Source of the DNA: Bifidobacterium sp. ESL0728
GTDB lineage: Bacteria > Actinomycetota > Actinomycetes > Actinomycetales > Bifidobacteriaceae
Length of the DNA: 64,000 bases
Assembly: GCF_029392015.1 (NCBI RefSeq)
Contig: NZ_CP113925.1
Coordinates: 1,364,001-1,428,000 of the forward strand
Reading direction: 5' to 3'
Part shown: piece after piece, positions 36,691 through 48,009 of the stretch
Layout: every line of letters starts with the position of its first letter
How positions within the stretch are numbered: position 1 is the first letter of the stretch
Notes under the pieces: model-generated
Seen by the model: only the letters and a program-made list of their open reading frames with translations
The model's database searches: none
Told to the model about the DNA's origin: nothing
Translations under genes and position numbers: made by a program

Positions 36691-37440
36691 TTATTCCGCA
36701 ACAAAATCCTGAACGAATGAAGAACCAAGCTTGGCGACCACGCCTTCGACCATATAGCTGTAGCCTTTGGCACTGGGGTGGAAGTGATCTGGAGAGAAGA
36801 AATCGGGAGCGTCGGCATGCACGTTTTCGTGAATCATATCGACATACGTGGCGTGGCGCTCGGCACAGACTTCCTTGCTCACGGCTGCCTGCTCATCCAT
36901 CTCATGCTCGAGTGCTCGGCGCAGCGCCTTGCCCAACGACGGCTCATGCTGCATCTGTCCAGGACTCAAGACGATGACATGGCCGCTCAGCGGTTTGGCC
37001 TCGTCGAGGACGGCGGAAAGATCAGCACGCCATTCATCGAGCGTTCGATTGGCCATGATGTCATTGGAACCGGCACAAAATGCCAGGATATCGAACTTCT
37101 TGCCTGACTTCAGCACTTCGGGAAGCAGACGGTAGCGGACGCGCCGCATCGTGGCGCCCAGCTTTCCATGGGCTTCCCAGCTGACATCACGCTTGAACTT
37201 GTCCGCAAACCCTTGCGCAAGGTCGGGTATAAGACCCTCCTGCTGGTTTTGCGTACCACAGGCAGCCACCATAGAATCACCTATGGCGCACAAGGTCAAA
37301 GGCTCGGCATTGCTGGGTGTTGACTGGTCGAATTTCCGGACACCAAATGGGTCTCCGCCGGGAGCCTCAGACAGATGAATCGTATGCTTCGCCCACATCG
37401 CCTCGATAGTCGCTATCGGAGTTCCGATACCCAACGTCAT
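36691..37440 (-). CDS. SGNH/GDSL-family hydrolase
   Basis: The product has 249 residues. Block I is AIGDSMVAACG with the catalytic Ser, the Asn of block III is in CAGSNDIM, and block V DHFHPSAKG carries the Asp-His pair. SGNH enzymes are esterases or lipases; the substrate is unknown and no signal peptide is visible. I use the ATG at 37440. A GTG three codons upstream (37449) is an alternative with a tighter-spaced AAAGG. Confidence 0.85.
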   Translation of the reverse strand: MTLGIGTPIATIEAMWAKHTIHLSEAPGGDPFGVRKFDQSTPSNAEPLTLCAIGDSMVAACGTQNQQEGLIPDLAQGFADKFKRDVSWEAHGKLGATMRRVRYRLLPEVLKSGKKFDILAFCAGSNDIMANRTLDEWRADLSAVLDEAKPLSGHVIVLSPGQMQHEPSLGKALRRALEHEMDEQAAVSKEVCAERHATYVDMIHENVHADAPDFFSPDHFHPSAKGYSYMVEGVVAKLGSSFVQDFVAE

Positions 37441-37513
37441 GCCTTTCACGCCTTTCTGCCTAGCTTGCTTTCAGCATGCCATCGTACTCAAGGTGAAGTA
37501 AAAAAATGTCAAA

Positions 37514-39046
<1,533 letters not shown>

Positions 39047-39057
39047 CTAACTGTGCG

Positions 39058-39142
39058 GAGGCCTGGGGATATACGTTATTCCGGACGCTCCTTGGCCGCT
39101 CGGCCATGTCTTACGCCGTAACAACGCATATCCCCAGACCTC
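39058..39142 (-). repeat. Palindromic repeat, reverse-oriented copy (pair 2, diverged)
   Basis: Outer arms GAGGCCTGGGGAT and ATCCCCAGACCTC pair with one mismatch. The core GGACGCTCCTTGGCCGCTCG then GTCTTACG is the reverse of the family core. It sits 57 bp upstream of argH. Confidence 0.75.
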
Positions 39143-39196
39143 AATCACGACTGTTTAATAATCTTCAAAAACAAATATTTATCATCATAAGTCAAA

Positions 39197-39369
39197 GGAG
39201 GGGTTGGGATATGCGATGCTCGACCGTAAAGACTTGGCCTGTGCAAAATCAGAGATTTTGCCTTCGTGCTCGATACATCGCGCTCACTTCGCCTAAACGA
39301 AGCCCACTGGGCTTCGTTCTTAACGGCTCAGCCCGGAGCGTGTCGAGCATTGTATATCCCAGCCCCTCC
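39197..39369 (+). repeat. Palindromic repeat, forward-oriented long copy (pair 2)
   Basis: Outer arms GGAGGGGTTGGG and CCCAGCCCCTCC pair with one G-T. The core TGCTCGACCGTAAAGACTTG is intact, but about 85 bases are inserted in the apical loop. The insert contains two small hairpins (GCAAAATC/GATTTTGC and CGAAGCCCA/TGGGCTTCG). It lies 75 bases past the argG stop. Confidence 0.8.
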
Positions 39370-39399
39370 CGCCACAGTAAGTGACCTCAAATATAAGGA

Positions 39400-39431
39400 T
39401 TGCTAGGCAGCTCCTACGAACTGTCTAGCAA
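39400..39431 (-). terminator. Candidate terminator hairpin after argG
   Basis: TTGCTAGGCAG pairs with CTGTCTAGCAA (one G-U) 13 bases past the argG stop on the minus strand. No strong U run follows, so it may attenuate but not fully stop transcription into argH. Confidence 0.55.
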
Positions 39432-39443
39432 CTGAATGAATAA

Positions 39444-40682
39444 TTATTCGACGGAGTTGTCCGGGACTTCGATACCATTGCCGAATTTGACGTCGCGAGC
39501 GGCGGCCACCTTGTCGGGCAGACCGTAGATCGAGATGAATCCGTTGGAAGCGTTCTGGTCGTAGGTGTCGCCGGAATCGTAGGTGGCGAGCTTGTAGTCG
39601 TAGAGCGAAGAATCGCTGCGGCGGCCGGTGACCACGGCGCGGCCTCCGTGCATGACCATACGGATTTCGCCGGAAACATAGCGCTGCGTGTCTTCGATGA
39701 AGGCGTTCAAGGAGCGGACCGCAGGCGAGAACCATTGGGCGTCGTAGACCAGCTCGGCCCAACGCTTGTCGATGTCGCGTTTGATGCGGTGCTGTTCGCG
39801 TTCGAGGCAGCAGTTCTCAAGCTCTTCGTGCGCGGCAATGAGCGCCACCGCACCAGGTGCTTCATAGAGTTCACGGGATTTGATGCCGACCAGACGGTCT
39901 TCAATCAGGTCGATGCGGCCGATGCCCTGGGCTCCGGCGCGGCGGTTCATCTCTTCGATGGCCTGCAGCGGGGTGACATCCTTGCCGTCGATCTTCACCG
40001 GCACGCCCTGCTTGAATTCGATGACGACCTCATCTTCGACAGGTGGGAAGGCCGGATCGTCGGTGTAGGTATAGCAGTCCTTGGTCGGTCCGTTCCACGG
40101 GTCTTCGAGGAAGCCGGTTTCAATGGCGCGGCCCCAGACGTTCTGATCGATGGAATACGGGCTCTTTTCGGTCTGGGTGATGGGCAGCTTGTGATCCTTG
40201 GCGAACTGGATCTCGACGTCGCGGGTCAGAGAAAGATCGCGAATCGGGCTGATGGCCTTAAGATTCGGGTCGATGGAGGCGATGGAGACCTCGAAACGCA
40301 CCTGGTCGTTACCCTTGCCGGTGCAGCCGTGCGAAATCGTGTCGGCGCCGAACTGGTGGGCGGCACGCACGAGATGCTTGGAGATCAAAGGCCTGGAAAT
40401 GGCGGAAACCAGAGGATAGACACCTTCGTACTTGGCGTTGGCCTTCAACGCCAGCATGCAGTATTCCTTGGCGAATTCCTCACGTGCATCGACGACATAC
40501 GCTTCCACCGCACCACAGGCCAGCGCGCGCTGACGAATGGTTTCAAGGCTTTCGCCACCCTGACCAACGTCCAAGGAAACAGCGACGACGTCTTTGCCTG
40601 TGCGCTCCTTCAAGTACGGAATCGCCACGGAAGTGTCAAGACCTCCGGAATATGCGAGTACGATGCGGTTCTTATCGCTCAT
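39444..40682 (-). CDS. argG: Argininosuccinate synthase
   Basis: The product has 412 residues. The ATP-pyrophosphatase P-loop is [14 protein letters not shown] near residue 9, followed by [15 protein letters not shown] and [14 protein letters not shown]. It condenses citrulline with aspartate. The gene has its own upstream region with candidate ARG boxes and probably starts a separate transcript from argR. Confidence 0.97.
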   Translation of the reverse strand: MSDKNRIVLAYSGGLDTSVAIPYLKERTGKDVVAVSLDVGQGGESLETIRQRALACGAVEAYVVDAREEFAKEYCMLALKANAKYEGVYPLVSAISRPLISKHLVRAAHQFGADTISHGCTGKGNDQVRFEVSIASIDPNLKAISPIRDLSLTRDVEIQFAKDHKLPITQTEKSPYSIDQNVWGRAIETGFLEDPWNGPTKDCYTYTDDPAFPPVEDEVVIEFKQGVPVKIDGKDVTPLQAIEEMNRRAGAQGIGRIDLIEDRLVGIKSRELYEAPGAVALIAAHEELENCCLEREQHRIKRDIDKRWAELVYDAQWFSPAVRSLNAFIEDTQRYVSGEIRMVMHGGRAVVTGRRSDSSLYDYKLATYDSGDTYDQNASNGFISIYGLPDKVAAARDVKFGNGIEVPDNSVE

Positions 40683-40703
40683 GACAGCCCTTTCTTCAAA
40701 ACT

Positions 40704-40738
40704 TTATACAATATATATACGCCTTTATGTATACATAT
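40704..40738 (-). promoter_or_regulatory. Candidate ARG boxes upstream of argG
   Basis: Two AT-rich palindromes lie 20-55 bases upstream of the argG start: TTATACAATATATATACG and TTATGTATACATAT. They resemble the site upstream of argC (ATGTATACTTATACAT) and fit ArgR operators in general form. Inference, since the exact bifidobacterial consensus is not computed here. Confidence 0.6.
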
Positions 40739-40823
40739 TCAATTTATGGACGGAAACGTCCACAATGCGGGATACAAGCCACACACGCACAGCCTATCCG
40801 AACGGACACCCACACTCAATTCC

Positions 40824-40988
40824 GTGATTTTCCCTGCACTTCGAATCAGAATGCAGAGATAATCACACTTTCCGGCCGTATCCCGTGATTAACTCTGCAC
40901 CAAACGCCTGTATACAGAGACAATCACCCTTCATGGCCATTTTTTCTGATTTTCTCTGCACGCGCCCATCCCGTACAGAAAAAATCAC
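40824..40988. repeat. Array of three 61-bp units with alternating inverted 15-bp boxes (array 2)
   Basis: Box b starts at 40824 (GTGATTTTCCCTGCA), 40885 (GTGATTAACTCTGCA) and 40946 (CTGATTTTCTCTGCA). Box a starts at 40852 (TGCAGAGATAATCAC), 40913 (TACAGAGACAATCAC) and 40974 (TACAGAAAAAATCAC). Each box recurs every 61 bp, with 13 and 18 bp between neighbours. Spacer sequences differ from those of array 1 at 13818, but their lengths match. Confidence 0.8.
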
Positions 40989-41046
40989 TCCTTGAGCAAA
41001 TCAGCTATCCCCTCACGAAAACTTTTGCCATGCAATGGCTTTTGTA

Positions 41047-41655
41047 TCAGGCACCTTGGTGCTGCCCACGCGAAACAATGTCAAGCAGCCATTGCATGCG
41101 CGTCACGGCGGCATCGTCATCATCGCAAACCAACAACACCGTATCGTCGCCGGCGACCGTGCCCAGGATTCCCTCGATGGGCTGCTTGTCAATAACGCTT
41201 GCCATGTATTGCGCAGCGCCGGACGGGGTGTGCACGATGACCAGATTTCGCGCCGCGGCCGCAGAGGTGATCAACCCCGAAAGCCCTCGCGAAAGCTGCT
41301 GGTCGATTTTTTCAGCCGTGGCGTCGTCGAATTCGGGCTCGACACCCAGCGTATAAGCCATTTCCCCGGTTTTAAGCCGTGTCTTCACCGCCTTCATCTC
41401 ATCAAGGTCACGGCTCAGCGTAGCCTGGGTGACTTCGATGCCACGATCGGCAAGCAGTTCAAGCAGCTGCCCTTGTGAGGAGACCACCGAGTTGGAAAGG
41501 ATCTCCTGAATAACGCTCAGACGGGCAGTCCTGTTCGTCGGATGCTGCAACTTGGTCTCCGAGCCTTGCTCTCCACCGTTTGGCACAGTTCCGGCAACAT
41601 CAGACGAATCATAATTGATATCGGCGGTAATATCGCTTTCCTCAGTATCGTTCAT
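41047..41655 (-). CDS. argR: Arginine repressor ArgR
   Basis: The product has 202 residues. The winged-helix part is [20 protein letters not shown] then [20 protein letters not shown]. The C-terminal arginine-binding oligomerisation domain includes [21 protein letters not shown] disordered, acidic N-terminal extension of about 40 residues is unusual in length. Its ATG overlaps the argF stop in ATGA. It should sense arginine and repress the surrounding arg genes. Confidence 0.94.
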   Translation of the reverse strand: MNDTEESDITADINYDSSDVAGTVPNGGEQGSETKLQHPTNRTARLSVIQEILSNSVVSSQGQLLELLADRGIEVTQATLSRDLDEMKAVKTRLKTGEMAYTLGVEPEFDDATAEKIDQQLSRGLSGLITSAAAARNLVIVHTPSGAAQYMASVIDKQPIEGILGTVAGDDTVLLVCDDDDAAVTRMQWLLDIVSRGQHQGA

Positions 41656-42617
41656 TTGAGCAATTCCTTGTCATTTCGAAGTTTCCCGATCAGCCAAGTC
41701 AACAAAGCCTTTTGGGCGTGCAACCTGTTTTCTGCCTCGTCCCACACCACCGATTGCGGGCCGTCGATCACCGAGGCGGTGACCTCCTTGCCACGGTAAG
41801 CTGGCAGACAGTGCTGGAACAACGCATCAGGTTTAGCGAGTTTCATCAATTCGTCGTTGACCTGATAATTCCAGAACGGCTTGGAGCGTACACCATATTC
41901 GTTTTCCTCGCCCATCGACACCCAGGTGTCGGTGAAGATGCAATCGGCGTCCGCCACGGCTTCTCGCGGATCAGTGGTCACCAGAATCGAACCACCGTTC
42001 TGCGCTGCTATACGCTTGGCGTCCTCGACGATCTGCGGGTCGGGAAGGAAGCCCTGCGGGCCGGCCACGCGTACGTTCATACCTGCGGTCGCCCCGCCTA
42101 GCAGGTAGGAGTTGGACATATTGTTGGCCGCGTCTCCGAGGTAGGCGATGGTCTGGCCTGTGAGGGCGTCGACTCCCCCGCGATGTTGCGCGATGGTGAG
42201 GAAATCGGCGAGAATCTGGCAGGGATGGAACTGGTCGGTCAAGGCGTTGACAACAGGGACGGTGGCATATTCCGCCATCGTTTCCACACGATTCTGGCCG
42301 AAGGTACGCCAGACGATGGCGCTGGTCATGCGAGTGAGCACGCGTGCCGTATCGGCCACGGGTTCGCCACGGCCAAGCTGGGAGCCGGACTTGTCGATGA
42401 CCAAAGGATAACCGCCAAGCTCGGCGACACCGACGGAGAAACTGGAACGCGTCCGGGTGCTGGGTTTGTCGAAAATCACCGCGACACCCTGCGGGCCTTC
42501 GAATGGACGATGATAATAGCGGTCTTTCCAGAACTTCATGCCAAGTTCCAGGATTTCCTTCTGCTCATCGTGATTGACATCATCATCCCGGAGCATATGC
42601 CGAAGCTGACCTGCCAT
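41652..42617 (-). CDS. argF: Ornithine carbamoyltransferase
   Basis: The product has 321 residues. The carbamoyl-phosphate site is in [16 protein letters not shown], and ornithine-binding elements include [13 protein letters not shown] and [11 protein letters not shown]. It makes citrulline. The ATG at 42617 is preceded by AAGGAG at six bases. The frame's earlier ATG sits inside the binding site. The start region is preceded by candidate ARG boxes. Confidence 0.96.
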   Translation of the reverse strand: MAGQLRHMLRDDDVNHDEQKEILELGMKFWKDRYYHRPFEGPQGVAVIFDKPSTRTRSSFSVGVAELGGYPLVIDKSGSQLGRGEPVADTARVLTRMTSAIVWRTFGQNRVETMAEYATVPVVNALTDQFHPCQILADFLTIAQHRGGVDALTGQTIAYLGDAANNMSNSYLLGGATAGMNVRVAGPQGFLPDPQIVEDAKRIAAQNGGSILVTTDPREAVADADCIFTDTWVSMGEENEYGVRSKPFWNYQVNDELMKLAKPDALFQHCLPAYRGKEVTASVIDGPQSVVWDEAENRLHAQKALLTWLIGKLRNDKELLK

Positions 42618-42685
42618 AACCATCTCCTTTTACTGATTTGACCATTAAAATATACCGCATAAAACTGAAATATTAAGATTCTATC

Positions 42686-42703
42686 CGTATATTGGTATAT
42701 ATA
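42686..42703 (-). promoter_or_regulatory. Candidate ARG box between argD and argF
   Basis: GTATATTGGTATATATAC, an imperfect AT-rich palindrome, lies about 70 bases upstream of the argF start. It suggests argF-argR have their own arginine-controlled promoter. Confidence 0.5.
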
Positions 42704-42833
42704 CTACAATAATTATCTAAATCTAATAATTTTGCCGCATCCCTTTGGCATCGTAGATCCTGTCTGTAACGTATCAAGCAATGCCGTATGAAACAAAATA
42801 CTTCGAAAGTTCACAGGTAAGAACGAATCGAAC

Positions 42834-44171
42834 TCAGTCATTCGGCAAATCGAACGGGATTTTGGCAAGAATCGATACGGCTTGGTCCACGTCATCGCTG
42901 CCGACAATCAGAGGCGGTGCAAGACGCAAGGCGTCCGGAGCAACGGCATTGACAATCAGCCCATGGTCGAGGGCCCAGTTCATGGCGGCATGCGAGCATG
43001 GATGTGTCAACGAAATGGCATTGAGCAACCCACGACCTCGCACAGACGCGAACAGCGGGTTGCCGCAAGCCATGATCGCTTTACGAAGTTGGTTGCCACG
43101 GGCTTCGGCATTGGCCACTAATCCGTCATCCTCGATGACCTGCAACGTGGTCAACCCGGCCGTGGTCGCAAGCGGGCCACCGGCGAACGTGGAACCGTGC
43201 AGCCCCGGCGAGAAGAGCGAGGCAAGAGGCTTGCCGAAGGCGATCATGCCACCCATCGGAAAGCCTCCGGCCACGCCTTTGGCAAAGGTGATGATATCGG
43301 GAGTGATGCCACCGGAAAGGTCCTCGCGCTGGAAGGCGAACCATTTGCCGGTTCGACCGATGCCGGTCTGTACTTCATCGATGATCATCAGCGCATGATT
43401 GCTGTCACAAAGTTCGCGGACACCCTTGACGTATGCCGGGTCAAGCGGACGCACGCCGGCCTCACCCTGGATGAGTTCGAGCATCACCGCTGCCACTGGG
43501 CCGACACCATTCTTTCCGGTCTCGTCGAATGCTGCCTGCATGGCTTTCAAGTCTCCGGCTTCGACAAACTCAACCGCTGGCAGCAACGGGTTATAGGGTT
43601 CACGAATCGACAGCTTCCAAGTGGCGCTCAAAGCTCCCATGGTCCGGCCGTGAAATCCATTGGTCAGCGCTAGGATTCGGGCCGGGGCGCCTCCACGTTC
43701 GGGGTCGCCGCCTGGCAATGTTGCGCCATAGAGCTTGGCCATTTTCATCGCGGCTTCGTTGCCTTCGGCCCCGGAATTTCCGAAGTAGACACGGGAACCT
43801 TCCGGAGCCCCGGAAATCTCCAACAGCTTTTGCGCAAGTTTGATCTGCGGAACCGAGGCGAAATAATTGCTGACATGCGCGACTTTCGCAGCCTGCTCGC
43901 CAACCGCTTTGACCCATTTGGGATGCGCGTAGCCCAGCGAATTGACCGCGATGCCCGCGAGGAAATCGAGGTATTCGTTGCCGTCCACGTCCCAGACATA
44001 CATGCCTTCGCCATGGTCCATGACGCGCAGCGGCGTACCGAAAGCGTGGGTATGCACCTTTTCGTATTCCGCGATCCATTGCTCGCTTTCCGGCCCGATC
44101 GACGTCGTTGCGGCAACGCGACCTTGGCTTACATTTTTGGAATCAGTCATATTGTGATTGTCGTTGTTCAT
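42834..44171 (-). CDS. argD: Acetylornithine aminotransferase
   Basis: The product has 445 residues with a class III PLP aminotransferase fold. VYFGNSGAEGNEAAMKMA and LMIIDEVQTGIGRTGKWFAF are clear; the PLP Lys is in ITFAKGVAGGFPMG. It converts N-acetylglutamate semialdehyde to N-acetylornithine. GAAGGTG before the ATG. Next gene upstream is argB (103 bp gap). Confidence 0.95.
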   Translation of the reverse strand: MNNDNHNMTDSKNVSQGRVAATTSIGPESEQWIAEYEKVHTHAFGTPLRVMDHGEGMYVWDVDGNEYLDFLAGIAVNSLGYAHPKWVKAVGEQAAKVAHVSNYFASVPQIKLAQKLLEISGAPEGSRVYFGNSGAEGNEAAMKMAKLYGATLPGGDPERGGAPARILALTNGFHGRTMGALSATWKLSIREPYNPLLPAVEFVEAGDLKAMQAAFDETGKNGVGPVAAVMLELIQGEAGVRPLDPAYVKGVRELCDSNHALMIIDEVQTGIGRTGKWFAFQREDLSGGITPDIITFAKGVAGGFPMGGMIAFGKPLASLFSPGLHGSTFAGGPLATTAGLTTLQVIEDDGLVANAEARGNQLRKAIMACGNPLFASVRGRGLLNAISLTHPCSHAAMNWALDHGLIVNAVAPDALRLAPPLIVGSDDVDQAVSILAKIPFDLPND

Positions 44172-44274
44172 TGTGTCGCACCTTCAAGTTCATTTTGTAT
44201 TATGATAGTATGGAGACTTCATTGATTTCACTACATAACCAATAGCTTTCGCTACTACATTGCCCTGTCGCAAG

Positions 44275-45276
44275 CTATCTTCCGTTTCGTCGTAGCTTCA
44301 TGCCGTCACCGGGCACGACCATGGTGCCGATGCCGGCGCTGGTGAACACCTCGTTCAATATGGAATGCGGCTGCCGGCCGTCGATGATATGCGCTCGCGG
44401 GACCCCTCCATCCAGCGCACGTACACAGGCACGCATCTTCGGTACCATACCGCTTTGCAGCGTTGGCAGAACCTCACGCAGCTTGTCGACGCCGATGGAG
44501 CTGATAAGCGAATTTTTGTCGGGCCAATCGTCGTAAAGGCCATCCACATCGGTCACAATGACCAGCTTACGGGCATGCAGTGCGACAGCGAGGGCCGCAG
44601 CCGCCGAATCCGCATTGACATTGAAGACTTCGGTGGGATCATCAGCATTCGGCGCTATCGAAGAAACGACGGGAATTCGGTTCTGCGCGATAAGGCTTTC
44701 AACCGCCGAGGGATTGACTTCGGTGACTTCGCCGACCAAGCCTATGTCCGTTTCCACTCCGTCGATAACGGGACGATAGCGTTTCGCTCCGAACAGCGAC
44801 CCATCCTCGCCCGAAAGACCGACCGCGTGCGGGCCGTGGGCATTGATCAGCCCGATCAGCTCACGCGAAACGGAACCCGTCAAAATCATTCGCACGACCT
44901 TCATGATTTCCGGCGTCGTAACGCGCAGTCCCGCCTTGAATTGCGAATGGATGCCAAGATCTTTGAGCATACTGGATATTTGCGGGCCGCCACCGTGCAC
45001 GACGATCGGGTGCATGCCGACCTGCCTCAGAAAGACCATATCCTCGGCAAAGCATCGTTTCAGATGTTCGTCGACCATGGCGTTGCCGCCGTATTTGACG
45101 ACGATGCGCTGACCGGCGAATTCCTCCAGCCACGGCAACGCCTCGATCAGAACCTCGGCTTTCTGCTCGTCCTTTAAGTCGTTGTGCACGTCAAATGTAT
45201 ATTCGTCAGCTTTCGTCGTTCCTCCATCGATTGGCTTCACCAATGGCTGCGATTGTTCGACTTCATCTGTCGCCAT
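44275..45276 (-). CDS. argB: Acetylglutamate kinase
   Basis: The product has 333 residues. [12 protein letters not shown] (kinase loop) and [15 protein letters not shown] are the substrate sites. It phosphorylates N-acetylglutamate. I use the second ATG (45276), which has GAGGG at six bases; the first ATG is too close. The N-terminal helix ([20 protein letters not shown]) resembles that of arginine-inhibited enzymes. Confidence 0.95.
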   Translation of the reverse strand: MATDEVEQSQPLVKPIDGGTTKADEYTFDVHNDLKDEQKAEVLIEALPWLEEFAGQRIVVKYGGNAMVDEHLKRCFAEDMVFLRQVGMHPIVVHGGGPQISSMLKDLGIHSQFKAGLRVTTPEIMKVVRMILTGSVSRELIGLINAHGPHAVGLSGEDGSLFGAKRYRPVIDGVETDIGLVGEVTEVNPSAVESLIAQNRIPVVSSIAPNADDPTEVFNVNADSAAAALAVALHARKLVIVTDVDGLYDDWPDKNSLISSIGVDKLREVLPTLQSGMVPKMRACVRALDGGVPRAHIIDGRQPHSILNEVFTSAGIGTMVVPGDGMKLRRNGR

Positions 45277-45391
45277 TTTCATCCCTCGGTCGCTTGGTAA
45301 TTTCTACGTTCCGTTTGTCGCATATCTTTAATTGATGATTATTCATCTATTTGAAAATCTGTTGAACCTTTCTTTGATTTCTCTGGAAATC

Positions 45392-46573
45392 TCAGGATTC
45401 GTAGTCGGCGTTGATATGCACGTATTCATGGGTGAGGTCATCGGTCCATACCGTTGCGGTTTCGGCGCCTTTGTTGAGGTTGATATCGATATCGACTTCT
45501 CGACCCTCCATCTTGACTTCGGAACGGTCAACCCCTGCACCGCCGTGTTCGCAGACACGCACACCGTTGATATCGACGGTGACATCTTGCGAATCGTAAG
45601 CTGCCACGCCCACCGGAACAGTACCCAAGGAACTGACGATACGTCCCCAGTTCGGATCGTTGCCATAGATCGCGCATTTCAGAAGGTTCGAGCCGGCAAC
45701 CGCACGGGCACATGCCAAAGCCGCTTCCTCGCTTTCCGCTCCGCTTATTGTCACCTTGATATCGTGGGTGGAACCTTCACCGTCGCCGATAATCTGACGA
45801 GCCAAACTGGCACAGGCATCATGAACCAAGCCGGCGAATTCCTCGGGATCCGGGGTGACGCCGGAAGCCCCAGATGCCAGCAGCAGCACCGTGTCGTTGG
45901 TGGACATGCATCCGTCCACGTCGATGCGATTGAACGACTTGTCGGTGGCAGCGGCCAGAACGGCCTGCAATTGAGCGGCGTCAACCACGGCGTCAGTGGT
46001 GATGACACAAAGCATCGTAGCCAGTTGTGGTGCGATCATTCCCGAGCCCTTGACCATGCCGCCCACGCGATAACCATTACCTTCCAGCTTCACGGTTTTG
46101 GCTTTGGTGTCGGTGGTCATGATGGCTGTGGCCGCGTCGATGCCGGCTTCGATGTTGTCGCTTAGAGCCGAAGCCGCTTTGTCGACGCCGGCCAACACAT
46201 TATCCAAAGGTAATAATTCCCCGATCAGCCCAGTCGAGCATACCGCGATGTCTCCGGTATCAACCGGATGTTCGCCGCCAAGCACTTCGGCGACCTTGAT
46301 CGCCGTGGCCTCGCTCTGCCTAAGCCCGGCCTCACCGGTGCAGGCGTTGGCGCCGCCGGAATTGAGCACAACCGCTTTGATATGTCCGTCAGCGACGGCC
46401 TTGCGAGACCATTGCACCGGCGCGGCGCAGAAACGGTTGGCAGTAAACACGCCCGCCGCGGCATCGAGCGGCCCGTTGTTGACGACCAGCGCCAAATCAC
46501 TTTTATCCTTGTTCGCTGAAATTCCGGCATTGACGCCGGCGGCGGAAAACCCTTTTGCAAATGTCACGCTCAT
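45392..46573 (-). CDS. argJ: Bifunctional ornithine acetyltransferase / N-acetylglutamate synthase
   Basis: The product has 393 residues. The autoproteolysis site is APQLATMLCVITTDA, where the Thr before Met-Leu-Cys starts the beta chain. GANACTGEAGL and GNDPNWGRI are further family segments. It recycles the acetyl group from acetylornithine to glutamate. Its ATG overlaps the argC stop, so the two are translationally coupled. Confidence 0.95.
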   Translation of the reverse strand: MSVTFAKGFSAAGVNAGISANKDKSDLALVVNNGPLDAAAGVFTANRFCAAPVQWSRKAVADGHIKAVVLNSGGANACTGEAGLRQSEATAIKVAEVLGGEHPVDTGDIAVCSTGLIGELLPLDNVLAGVDKAASALSDNIEAGIDAATAIMTTDTKAKTVKLEGNGYRVGGMVKGSGMIAPQLATMLCVITTDAVVDAAQLQAVLAAATDKSFNRIDVDGCMSTNDTVLLLASGASGVTPDPEEFAGLVHDACASLARQIIGDGEGSTHDIKVTISGAESEEAALACARAVAGSNLLKCAIYGNDPNWGRIVSSLGTVPVGVAAYDSQDVTVDINGVRVCEHGGAGVDRSEVKMEGREVDIDINLNKGAETATVWTDDLTHEYVHINADYES

Positions 46574-47703
46574 GGCGCCACTCCAATCGTTGTCAGTCCT
46601 TGGTCTTCGGGAAGTCCGAGTGCGATATTCAGGGATTGCACCGTCTGCCCTGCCGTGCCGCGGTTGAGATTATCGATAGCGGCAAAACCATAGAGGCGCT
46701 TGGCGTTCCTGTCAACGGCTACCTGAACCTGAGCCGCGTTGGACCCCAGCACGTTCGCCGTCGCCGGCATGTCGCCGACGCCCAAGAGCTCAATGAATCG
46801 CTGACCTTCATAGGCCTGAGCAAAAACCTCGCGAATGCTTTCATCACTCATCGCCTCGCCTTTGTCGCTCAGCTTGGCCGAAACCACTGCGAGGATTCCA
46901 CGGGCCATCGGCACCAATACCGGGGTGAAACCGACTTGGATGTCCGCTTCAGGTTTGTTTTTGAAACCCAAACCGGTATGCTCATCACATTCACCGGAAA
47001 TCGCCGCCGCAGCATGCCTAAGATTCTGCACAATCTCCGGAATGTGTCGGTGAACTCCACCTACCGAATACGGCGTCGCACAACCGAATGCCTCAGCAGC
47101 CAGCAGATTCGGACGTTTGAGATTTTTGCCTGCTCCGGAATACCCGACGGCAAGATCGGCTACGATGTCGTCGAATTTCACGAGCCCCTCGGCCACTGCA
47201 GGCTGGAAAGCCAAGGTGACCGCCGTGACGTTGCATCCGGGGCCTGCTATCAACGATGCGTCAGGCAATTTTTCACGTTGACGCCGGTATTCCCCGTTGG
47301 CGTCTTTGCCGACAATCAGTTCCGGCATGCCATAGACCCACGGTTGATGAAAATCGCCGCCATAGTATTGCGCCCAAGCCTCGCCGGATTCGAGCCTGTG
47401 GTCGGCTCCCAAATCGACTATCGCACAATCGGCATGAAGCTTTTCGGCCAAAGCTCCCGATACCCCATGCGGCAGAGCAAGAACGATGACATCATGATTG
47501 CTGAGCGCTTCAGGCTTCGTTGGCTCGATGATCATATCCTTTAGCGTTGGAATATGCGGCATGTGCTCACCAAGTTTGCTTCCGGCAGAAGTCTCGCCGG
47601 TCACAGTGGTTACTTCGAACGCAGGATGTGCCGCGAGTATACGCAGCATCTCCCCTCCCGCATATCCGCTGGCACCAGCTACCGCCACCGTGTATTTGCT
47701 CAT
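46570..47703 (-). CDS. argC: N-acetyl-gamma-glutamyl-phosphate reductase
   Basis: The product has 377 residues. The NADP fold starts VAVAGASGYAGGEMLRILAAH, and the catalytic Cys is in GPGCNVTAVTLAFQ. It is the first gene of the arginine cluster. The ATG at 47703 follows AAAGG at eight bases. Earlier GTG/ATG codons (47712, 47709) are too close to the binding site. Confidence 0.95.
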   Translation of the reverse strand: MSKYTVAVAGASGYAGGEMLRILAAHPAFEVTTVTGETSAGSKLGEHMPHIPTLKDMIIEPTKPEALSNHDVIVLALPHGVSGALAEKLHADCAIVDLGADHRLESGEAWAQYYGGDFHQPWVYGMPELIVGKDANGEYRRQREKLPDASLIAGPGCNVTAVTLAFQPAVAEGLVKFDDIVADLAVGYSGAGKNLKRPNLLAAEAFGCATPYSVGGVHRHIPEIVQNLRHAAAAISGECDEHTGLGFKNKPEADIQVGFTPVLVPMARGILAVVSAKLSDKGEAMSDESIREVFAQAYEGQRFIELLGVGDMPATANVLGSNAAQVQVAVDRNAKRLYGFAAIDNLNRGTAGQTVQSLNIALGLPEDQGLTTIGVAP

Positions 47704-47753
47704 CGGCATCACCTTTCTTGAAGATGATGCTAAGACTACATATATTCACTATT

Positions 47754-47769
47754 ATGTATACTTATACAT
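47754..47769 (-). promoter_or_regulatory. Candidate ARG box upstream of argC
   Basis: ATGTATACTTATACAT is a perfect 7-2-7 palindrome 51 bases upstream of the argC start. It is preceded by a similar ATATATTCACTATTATG stretch. This is the expected position for ArgR control of the cluster. Confidence 0.65.
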
Positions 47770-48009
47770 CCAAATAGTGGACACAATAAAATACAATTCA
47801 TCACTTTCGACAAACCATAGTTCAACGAGTATCTGTCAAAAACTTCTTGACCGGGAAAACCGGAACCGCCGGGCACACAATTTGGCCGGTATCCCCGGAT
47901 TTGATCGATACATCGAACCGGTATACAAAAGTCCTCGGTCACTGCCGTGAACAAGGACTTTCTCAACTATGAATGGTTAGCTAAACCGTCAATAACATGG
48001 CGTAAGAAC

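Larger units (their letters stand above)
40683..41046. other. Intergenic region between argR and argG with ARG boxes and array 2
   Basis: The argG-proximal part carries palindromic TATACA-type sites. The distal part is taken up by the 61-bp box array. No gene is visible. Confidence 0.6.
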
